From the NCBI GenBank assembly GCA_900544135.1, contig UQTU01000019.1, positions 1 through 45,505 on the forward strand: DNA of 45,505 bases. The letters run 5' to 3'. Made by a program: the position numbers and the translations under genes. Positions 1 through 7,000 of the stretch are shown in pieces. Origin of the DNA: an uncultured Collinsella sp. GTDB lineage: Bacteria; Actinomycetota; Coriobacteriia; Coriobacteriales; Coriobacteriaceae. Position 1 is the stretch's first letter. The number at the start of each line of letters is the position of its first letter. Below the pieces are notes generated by a model that was not told the origin of the DNA, made no database searches, and saw only the letters and a program-made list of their open reading frames with translations.

Positions 1-77
1 CAAATGGCGGGATTGCGTTGGCATGATTGGTTGTTGAGCGTTGGTCAAAATGGTTGTTTTTACAGTAGCGCTAACAC
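1..77. repeat. Left copy of exact 77-bp terminal inverted repeat
   Basis: Bases 1-77 are the exact reverse complement of 45429-45505; identity stops at base 78. To the right lies an IS110-family transposase whose reading frame loses homology here. The simplest reading is that this is the end of another multicopy element inserted into the IS110 gene, and that assembly broke in it. Which family the repeat belongs to cannot be told from 77 bases. Confidence 0.9.
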
Positions 78-964
78 CCAACGGCCAGCTTCCTCACGAG
101 CGCGTTGCCCGCACCGCTGATGCCTCCGAGCCGCACGGAGTCGCCACTCGACCTCTGACTCGGCGCGAGGCCGAAATAGGCCGTGACCTGCCTTCCGGAA
201 CGGAACCTCGTGAAGTCGCCGACCTCGGCCGAGAAGGCTGCGGCCAGCGCGAAGGCGCAGCCCTTGATCGACTGGAGGGCGGCCGCCTCCGCGGCGATCG
301 GGCTGGCATCCACGGCCGCCCTGTACTCGGAGAGCAGGTCCGCCCGGGCCTCCGCCGCGGCCTCGACCTCGTTCCTCAGGGCGGCGAGCGCCCGAACCCC
401 GCCATCGTCCTCAGGCCTGACCTTGTCGAGCCACCTCAGGAAGTCGTAGGTCCAGTACTTCCTCGGGTTGCCGGCGGGCGTGGTGCCGCCGTAGACGAAC
501 CCCCGCCTTGCGAGGAAGGCGAGCAGCCGCTGCTTGGCGGTCGCCAGGCGCGCGGTCGCCCCGTCGTAGGCGCCGGCGAGGTCCCTGATGCCCTCGACCT
601 CGGGGGAGGGGACCCATACGGGGGAGATGTCGTGGGCGAGTATCGCCTTGGCCATCCTGGCGGCGTCGTTCCTGTCGTTCTTGGAGGCCGAGTCGGCGGC
701 CGACCTGGGGATCTTCGAGACCGCGGCGACGACGCACTCGACGCCGAGCCCGGCGAGCTCCCTTTGCGGGGCGAAGCCGAGGTAGCCGCTCTCGTAGGCC
801 GCGAGCGACGGCCCGGGGAACCTATCCATCCACCCGGCGATCTCGCCCCAGGGGTTGCCGGGGAACCTCCTCGTCACGGCCTCGCCGGTGTCCGCGTCGA
901 GGGCGCAGACGGTGGTCGACCTCAGGTGGACGTCCATCCCGAACGCGGTAGAATACTTTGGCAT
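71..964 (-). pseudogene. IS110-family transposase, 3'-truncated
   Basis: A 297-residue frame starts MPKYSTAFGMDVH and carries the DEDD (RuvC-like) signature of IS110 transposases: D11 in MDVH and the KNDRNDA motif near residue 97. The C-terminal transposase_20-type part follows (LQSIKGCAFALAAAF, then YFGLAPSQRSSGDSVRLGG, which contains the conserved serine region). The family normally continues past KLAV for tens of residues. Here it ends KLAVGC-stop exactly where the 77-bp terminal repeat begins, so the gene is cut by a second element and is probably inactive. IS110 elements move with a DEDD/serine recombinase and a bridge RNA usually encoded next to the transposase. Confidence 0.85.
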
Positions 965-1127
965 GGGAGCCTCCCAACCTCGTTGCGGCGCGGCTGCGCC
1001 TATGGCACTTCAACATCATTGTCGCAGCCCCGACCCGCGGTCACGAGCGGGGGCTCCTATCTTTTTAGTGCCCTCGGATTGGGTCATAGTGTCTGTCCGT
1101 CCTCTATCTGCGGTGTTGCCCTGGTTG
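965..1127 (-). other. Non-coding flank upstream of IS110 transposase
   Basis: No convincing gene. Read on the minus strand this is the 5' flank of the transposase, where IS110-group elements usually carry the left end and a bridge RNA. The stretch is GC-rich and has short complementary blocks (for example GAGCCCCCGC with GCGGGTCGGGGCT), but I cannot define a bridge RNA or the element boundary from one copy. Confidence 0.3.
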
Positions 1128-1207
1128 GCACTTAGGGACGTTCCTTTTCTGCCGGCACTTGGGGACAGTCCTTGTCGAGTTACTGGTAGTCATTGGGGAC
1201 GTTCTTA
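1128..1207 (+). repeat. Three REP-like GGGACGTTCC/GGGACAGTCC remnants
   Basis: Three related words occur in 80 bases: GGCACTTAGGGACGTTCC (1128), GGCACTTGGGGACAGTCC (1154) and TCATTGGGGACGTTC (1190). The same word with the same TTTT tail recurs at 45103 near the other end of the window. Words of this type often accompany REP-associated (IS200-like) transposases; none is present here, so these look like remnants. The rest of the gap to 1322 shows nothing else I can support. Confidence 0.55.
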
Positions 1208-1322
1208 AACGACTACTCAATGGCTATTGCGCGCATGGTTCGCATGACAGCCGTCTCTTTTATGTTTCCTTTAGCCGTCGCTGTCTAGGATGGGGGTTAG
1301 TCGATAGGAAGGGAGCACCGGG

Positions 1323-2891
1323 ATGGACGACGCGAGCGAGCGCGCAATCGAAGAGGACATGCTCGATCAGTTCAACTACTTTGATGATGAGGACGAGGAG
1401 CTGATCGACCGTCGCGAGCCAGCGCCGCTTGATTCCTTTGATCTGGTCGATGAAGAGCCCGACGAGGACGAGGGCGAATCGGCGGAGCCCTCACAGCCTT
1501 CGCGCCTTGACTCGCTGCTTTCGAGAGCCCCCATGCACCACGGTGTCCGTGCCGGCGCGCTCCATATGAAAACTGACTGGCACCAGATCGTGACGGCAGG
1601 CGATGAGCTTGCCGTCGATGCGCCGCTCACCGATAAATCATCCATCATCTGCCGCACCGGCATGCTTATGCTGGCAAGCGGAACGGGTGCCTGGCGCGTG
1701 CGCGATACCATGAATCGTGTTGCCGCCGTACTCGGTGTCACCATCCACGTTGACTTAAGTCTTCTGTCGTTTGAGTGCACCTGCATCGAAGATGGTCACT
1801 GCTTTAATGAGGTCGTCAGCTTGCCCACAACGGGCGTCAATACCCATCGCATTTGGATGATGGAGAGTTTCCTCAAGGAAATCGAGACCTATGGTCGTCG
1901 CTTCACGGTGCACGAGTATCACGAGATGCTCAAGACCGTTGAGAGTTCAAAACCTGATTACGCGCCTTGGCAACAGGGCCTTGCGGCGGCCTGCGCCTGT
2001 GGCGCCTTCGTTTTTTTGCTCGGCGGCGGCCCTATCGAGATGGCCTGCGCGTTCGTGGGCGCGGGTGTCGGCAACTTTGCCCGCTCCCATATTCTCAAGC
2101 AAGGCCTTGGTCAGTTCAGCGCGCTGACGACCGGCGTTGCGCTCGCTTGCGTTTCGTATCTGCTGGCATTGCTCGGCCTTGGCCAGGTCATACCGGGGGC
2201 AATGTCGCACCAAGAAGGCTATATCGGCGCCATGCTCTTTGTGATTCCCGGCTTTCCACTCATTACGGCAGGCCTCGACATCGCTAAGCTCGACATGCGA
2301 AGCGGTATCGAGCGCCTTTCATATGCCGTATCGATTATTGTGATGGCGACCCTCGTAGGTTGGATGGTTGCCGAGTGTGTTGGCCTGGCGCCGGACGACT
2401 TTGCCCCACTGGGCCTTTCGCCGCTTGCCCTTACGCTCCTGCGCGTGGTGATGAGCTTCGTTGGCGTATTCGGCTTCTCGGTGATGTTCAACAGCCCGGT
2501 AAAGATGGCCGCGGCAGCTGGGTTGATCGGCGCCGTGTCCAATACCCTGCGTCTGACCCTTGTCGATGCGCCGACGATGATTCCCTTCCTGGGCCTCAGC
2601 ACGGGAATGCCTCCCGAGGCAGCAGCGTTTATCGGCGCGCTGGTATCGGGGCTGCTCGCAAGCTTGGCTGAAGTCAAGCTCACCTACCCGCGCATCGCCC
2701 TCACGGTGCCTTCGATTGTCATTATGGTGCCGGGCTTGTATCTGTATCGCTCGATGTATTACATGTGCACCTTCGACACGGTCAATATGCTCGGCTGGTT
2801 TGTGCGCGCAGTGCTCATCGTAGCGTTTCTGCCCGTTGGACTGGGCGTGGCGCGTACGCTCACCGACCCTCGCTGGCGCCACACCAGCTAA
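1323..2891 (+). CDS. Threonine/serine exporter (ThrE) family protein
   Basis: A 522-residue fusion-type ThrE family membrane protein, predicted to export threonine or serine. Residues 1-70 are a very acidic, probably disordered cytoplasmic tail. The conserved ThrE N-terminal domain (DUF1212 type) follows from about residue 75, including SGTGAWRVRDTMNRVAAVLG. From about residue 215 to the end there are roughly ten hydrophobic segments covering the transporter and the ThrE_2-like C-terminal part. The start ATG follows the Shine-Dalgarno AGGAAGGGAG. It stands alone: upstream are REP remnants, and downstream a palindromic repeat begins at the base after the stop. Family assignment is good; the substrate is inferred. 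Confidence 0.85.
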   Translation: MDDASERAIEEDMLDQFNYFDDEDEELIDRREPAPLDSFDLVDEEPDEDEGESAEPSQPSRLDSLLSRAPMHHGVRAGALHMKTDWHQIVTAGDELAVDAPLTDKSSIICRTGMLMLASGTGAWRVRDTMNRVAAVLGVTIHVDLSLLSFECTCIEDGHCFNEVVSLPTTGVNTHRIWMMESFLKEIETYGRRFTVHEYHEMLKTVESSKPDYAPWQQGLAAACACGAFVFLLGGGPIEMACAFVGAGVGNFARSHILKQGLGQFSALTTGVALACVSYLLALLGLGQVIPGAMSHQEGYIGAMLFVIPGFPLITAGLDIAKLDMRSGIERLSYAVSIIVMATLVGWMVAECVGLAPDDFAPLGLSPLALTLLRVVMSFVGVFGFSVMFNSPVKMAAAAGLIGAVSNTLRLTLVDAPTMIPFLGLSTGMPPEAAAFIGALVSGLLASLAEVKLTYPRIALTVPSIVIMVPGLYLYRSMYYMCTFDTVNMLGWFVRAVLIVAFLPVGLGVARTLTDPRWRHTS

Positions 2892-2924
2892 TTGGTACAA
2901 GGGGGACAGGTTACTTTGCACCAA
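2892..2924 (+). repeat. Palindromic GGGACAGG-type repeat directly after stop codon
   Basis: TTGGTACAAG and CTTTGCACCAA pair imperfectly around GGGGGACAGGTTA. The element starts at the base after the exporter stop. Related GGGACAGG words abut the stops of mscS (34427-34448) and the ABC ATPase (37502-37528). It could act as a weak terminator or 3'-end protector, but it lacks a clear T-tract. Confidence 0.5.
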
Positions 2925-2927
2925 ATG

Positions 2928-2994
2928 AGTTGCGGTGAAATAGGGACTGAATTGCTGCTTAAAGGGTCAAAACAGTCCGTATTCCACCGCAACT
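2928..2994. repeat. 67-nt near-perfect hairpin element
   Basis: A left arm at 2928-2949 (AGTTGCGGTGAAATA then GGGACTG) is the reverse complement of 2973-2994 at 20 of 22 positions, around a 23-nt loop. No reading frame crosses it convincingly. It resembles a REP or MITE-like palindromic unit rather than a terminator, because no T-tract follows. It lies in the 313-base non-coding gap between the exporter and the DUF2798 gene. Confidence 0.6.
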
Positions 2995-3045
2995 TATGGG
3001 GTCGGGGGATTATCGGTGCCCTGCATCTTCATAAACTCAACGCTT

Positions 3046-3065
3046 ACGAAGCGCATGCGTTTCGT
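3046..3065. promoter_or_regulatory. 20-bp palindrome, possible operator
   Basis: ACGAAGCGCATGCGTTTCGT is palindromic at all but one symmetric pair of positions. It lies 46 bases before a strong terminator-like hairpin and 140 bases before the DUF2798 start. It could be an operator for the transcript that runs into that hairpin; no regulator is adjacent. Confidence 0.35.
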
Positions 3066-3110
3066 GCTAGGCTGGTTCCACCACATAAGTAGTCGCAGAC
3101 GCGCGTACCA

Positions 3111-3162
3111 CGGGCGGGCGAGATGAAGTTCCAACAGCTCCATCTTGCCCGCCCGTTTTTGT
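3111..3162 (+). terminator. Strong intrinsic terminator or attenuator upstream of DUF2798 gene
   Basis: CGGGCGGGCGAGATG (3111-3125) pairs with CATCTTGCCCGCCCG (3141-3155) with one G-T pair, followed by TTTTT. The upstream exporter ends 220 bases earlier, so this may end a short leader transcript rather than the exporter message. If so it would attenuate the DUF2798 gene starting 43 bases later. Confidence 0.75.
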
Positions 3163-3204
3163 TGCGTGGCGCCGCGGTACAACACAGAGAGGAATCTGCC
3201 CTTT

Positions 3205-3753
3205 ATGCCTATCAACAAACGAGAGAGCCTGCTGTTCACCTTTATCATGTGCTTTTGCATGGTGCTCTGGATGAGCATCTACAACGTTGCCCTGCAGCAC
3301 GGGGCCATCAACGGCGAGGTCGTTGCCACTGCGTGGCTCGGCTTCCCCGTTGCCTACATTTTTGCCATGTGCTGCGACTGGTTCGTCGCCAGCCCGCTCG
3401 CCAAGGGTTTCGCCTTTAAGTACTTGGTCACGCCGGGCAAGAGCTCGCCACTTGCCATGACGCTCGCCGTCAGCTCCTGCATGGTCGTTCCCATGGTCAT
3501 CATCATGTCGCTGTACGGTGCCTGTGAGGGTCTGACGCACATGCCCGGCGGCATCCTTGCGAACCTGTATTCCGTGCCCGCGATCTGGATGATCAACATC
3601 CCGCATAATTTTGTGATGGCGCTGCCGTGGAACCTTTTGGTAGCCGGTCCGATTTCCCGCTTCGTCTTCCGTCGCGCCTTCCCTGTGGGGACGGTTTTCG
3701 AGGAGGAGCATGCCGAGCTCTTGGAGCAGGCTATGGCTCCTGAGTGCGAGTAG
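3205..3753 (+). CDS. DUF2798 domain-containing membrane protein
   Basis: A 182-residue protein with four predicted membrane segments, roughly residues 10-28, 43-62, 82-105 and 120-145. The opening RESLLFTFIMCFCMVLWMS and the following YNVALQHG match the DUF2798 pattern. I chose ATG 3205 over a longer frame from 3145 because AGAGAGGAA precedes it and residue 1 then falls just before the first helix. The biochemical role of DUF2798 is unknown. The gene is monocistronic, with a terminator-like hairpin on each side (3111-3162 and 3920-3952). Confidence 0.75.
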   Translation: MPINKRESLLFTFIMCFCMVLWMSIYNVALQHGAINGEVVATAWLGFPVAYIFAMCCDWFVASPLAKGFAFKYLVTPGKSSPLAMTLAVSSCMVVPMVIIMSLYGACEGLTHMPGGILANLYSVPAIWMINIPHNFVMALPWNLLVAGPISRFVFRRAFPVGTVFEEEHAELLEQAMAPECE

Positions 3754-3919
3754 CTCGCTTAGGGATCTGCTGAGCGCGGGCGACTTGCTTGGTTGGAGCC
3801 CTAAGCGTGGATAGCTCTCTCGGCGACATCGCGGGCGTGAGCGGTGCGCATGACCGGAGGGCCCGTGCTGCTCCGTTGCCCGACGTGCTAGCGCGCAGAA
3901 CAATCTGTTGGTGCATTCG
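3754..3919. other. Intergenic region with a 9-bp-arm hairpin
   Basis: No gene is supported. CGCTTAGGG (3756-3764) is the exact reverse complement of 3799-3807, giving a 52-base stem-loop directly after the DUF2798 stop. At 3898-3910, GAACAATCTGTTG resembles half of the palindromic operator at 3965-3985 (11 of 13 bases). Confidence 0.4.
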
Positions 3920-3952
3920 GCGGCTGCTGAAGCGTTTCGGCAGCCGCTTTTT
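3920..3952 (+). terminator. Intrinsic terminator before activase promoter
   Basis: GCGGCTGC (3920-3927) and GCAGCCGC (3940-3947) form a perfect 8-bp stem followed by TTTTT. It separates the DUF2798 transcript from the activase promoter. Confidence 0.8.
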
Positions 3953-3964
3953 ATACGGAGTTTA

Positions 3965-3985
3965 AATACAACAGTCTGTTGTATT
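3965..3985. promoter_or_regulatory. Perfect palindromic operator, probable TetR site
   Basis: AATACAACA (3965-3973) and TGTTGTATT (3977-3985) are exact reverse complements separated by GTC. The site lies 50 bases before the activase start. The only local regulator is the TetR protein encoded in overlap with that gene, so an autoregulated operon is the natural inference. A weaker related site lies at 3898-3910. Confidence 0.65.
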
Positions 3986-4034
3986 ACGTAGAGTGGTATA
4001 TCTCTAGCGGGAAAAATGCGAGAGACGGAGCATT

Positions 4035-7000
4035 ATGGCGTTGCTAGTAGGACTGGACGTAGGGTCGACGACGACCAAAGTTTACGCGATGCACGAGGAT
4101 ATGACCGAGGCGTGGTGGGGATATCGCCGCCACGGGGCGTGTCAGACAGCGAGCGTGCGCGCCATGCTCGGCGAGCTCGCCGAGCGCTTTCCCCATGAGT
4201 CACTGCGCGTTGCGGTGACCGGCTCGGGTGCGCGCGATATCGCGACCGCGCTGGGCGCCTCGTACGTTCAGGAGGTGGTCGCCAACGCGCTCGCGATCAG
4301 CAGGTTCTATCCGCAGACGCGCTGCGCCATCGAGCTGGGCGGCCAAGACGCCAAGATGATCTTCTTCCGCACCAACGATAAGGGAGACATCGAGGTTGCC
4401 GACATGCGCATGAACGGCTCGTGCGCAGGCGGTACCGGTGCATTTATCGACGAGATGGCAAAGCTCATGGGGGTCGGCACCGAATCGGGCGAGTTCGAGC
4501 AGCTCGCAAGCCGGGGAACGACCGTCCACGAGGTCTCGGGCCGCTGCGGCGTGTACGCAAAGACCGATATCCAGCCGCTGCTCAACGAGGGCATTCCTAC
4601 CACCGACCTGGCGCTTTCGGCGCTTCACGCGGTCGCCCGCCAAACGATCGGCGGTCTGGCCCAGGGTATCGACATCGAGCCGCCGGTAATCTTCGAGGGC
4701 GGTACGCTCGCCTACAACCCCACACTGGTCCGCGTGTTCCGGGAGCAACTGAATCTATCGGACGATCAGGTTATCGTCCCGCGCGATCCGCAGATCATGG
4801 TCGCGCGCGGTGCCGCCCTGTCGCTGACCGACATGTTCGCATCGTCCCAACCGATCGACCTTCCCGACGCTTTTGTCCGGCTGGATAAGCTCGAGACGGT
4901 CGCGCCCGCAAGCGGGGAGGGACGTCTTGCCCAGCCCTTTTTTGCCACACCTGCCGAGCAGGCGGATTTTACGGCACGCCATGGCAAAGAGACGCCGGCA
5001 AAGGGTCCGGATGCGTATGCGCCCGGAGAGACGGTGCGTGTGGCGCTCGGTATCGATTCGGGGAGCACGACGACCAAGTTCGCCCTGGTCGATGAGGCGG
5101 GTGAGCTTGTCGATTCGTTCTACGCGTCTAATAACGGCAGACCGCTCGACGTCGCCCAACAGGGTCTTGTCAGCTTGAAGAACCGCTGGGAGACAGCGGG
5201 AGTCACGCTTGCGATCGATGCCGTGGGCACCACGGGATACGGCGAGGAGCTTTTCGCGCGCGCGTTCCACGCCGACTACCATACGGTCGAGACGGTCGCG
5301 CACGCCCGCGCCGCGTGCGCATGCGTTCCCGATGCGACCTTCGTGCTCGACATCGGCGGACAGGATATGAAGGCCATCTGGCTCAACCACGGCGTGCTGA
5401 CCGATATCGTCGTCAACGAGGCGTGCTCTGCGGGCTGCGGCTCGTTCCTCGAGGGTTTTGCCAAAAACCTCGGAATAGCCGTTGAGGATATCGCGACCGA
5501 GGCATTTTCGTCCAAAGCCCCCGCCGTTCTCGGCAGCCGCTGCACGGTGTTCATGAACAGCAGCGTCGTTTCCGAGCAGCGGCGCGGTAAGGGTCCGGGC
5601 GACATCATGGCCGGTCTCTGCCGTTCGATTATCGAGAACGTGTTCACCAAGGTCATTCGCGTTTCAAATCTCAACCGTCTGGGCGACAAAGTCGTCGTCC
5701 AGGGCGGCACGTTCCGAAACGACGCGGTGCTGCGCGCATTCGAGCAGTATCTGGGCAAACCCGTCACGCGTGCGCCCCACCCGGGGCTGATGGGCGCTAT
5801 CGGTATCGCCCTGCTCGCGCGCGAGGAATGCCGCAAGGGCGACGCCGGCACGTCGTTTATCGGGCTCGATGCCGTGGAGCGCTTCGAGCATCGCGAGTTC
5901 GGCGGCGTTACCTGCCGTCGGTGCAACAACCGCTGCCAGCGCGCGGTCGTGGCATTTGGCGACGGCTCGCTTTACGTCACGGGCAATCGCTGCCCGCGCG
6001 GCGGCGCCATCTCATGGGATGAGCTCGTGCGCGAGGTTCCCGCGGCGGAGGAGCTGCGTCCGCAGGGTGCTTGCGAGGCACAGGCACCCGGCACGGGGCG
6101 CGACCGGACCGCGGCTGCCCCCAATCTCTTTGTCGACCGCGAGAAGCTGCTGTTCGAGTCGTACCCCACGGTTCCCGTCAGCGGGGGGCGCGATGTCACG
6201 ATCGGCATTCCCCGTGTGCTCGAGTTCTGGGACACCATGCCGTTCTGGTCGACGTTCTTCAGCACGCTCGGCTTTAAGGTGCGCGTCTCGGGACGCAGCA
6301 CCAAGGCGATGTACGAGCGCGGTCTGGCGCACGTCACATCCGACACCGTGTGCTTCCCGGCCAAGCTCGTCCACGGGCACATCCGCAATCTCGTCGACGC
6401 CGGCGTCGACCGCATCTTCATGCCCGTCATCACGACGGTGCCCACCGAAAACACCGCCTCTACCAGCGAGTGGATGTGCGCCGTCGTAAAGGGATACCCC
6501 TACGTGATGCGCAATTCCGATAACCCGGAGGAGCGTTTCGGCGTTCCGTTCGATACGCCGCTGTTCCACTGGTACGACGAGGGCGACCGAAACCGCCAGC
6601 TCAAGGCGTGGTGCAAGGAGACCTTCGATATCGATGCCGACCTGGTTGCCAAGGCGACCGAGCAGGCGGACCGCGCGCAGGAGACGTTTGAGAACCAGCT
6701 GCAGCTGCGCGGCAGGCAGGTGCTCGAGAACGTGCACGAGGACGGCGGCTACGCGGTGGTGATCGCTTCGCGCCCGTACCACAACGACCCGCTGGTCAAC
6801 CACGGGCTGCCCAAGCTCTTCTCTGAGCGCGGCATCCCCGTGCTGACGCCCGATGCGGTGCCGGGGGTCTGCAACGTCGATCTTTCCAACAGCCGCATCG
6901 ACATCGTGAACAACTACCATGCGCGCATGCTGTCGTGCGCGGTCATCGTCGCATCGACGCCCGAGCTCGAGCTCGTGCAGATGGGCAGCTTCGGCTGCGG

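Noticed and set aside
41..1135. 364-codon plus-strand frame across the left end
   Set aside because: Antisense to the IS110 transposase, low-complexity Gly/Arg/Pro composition, starts inside the terminal repeat.
4016..4034. Earlier ATG at 4017 for the activase
   Set aside because: Out of frame with the activase; ATG 4035 has the ribosome-binding site GACGGAG and yields the family N-terminus.
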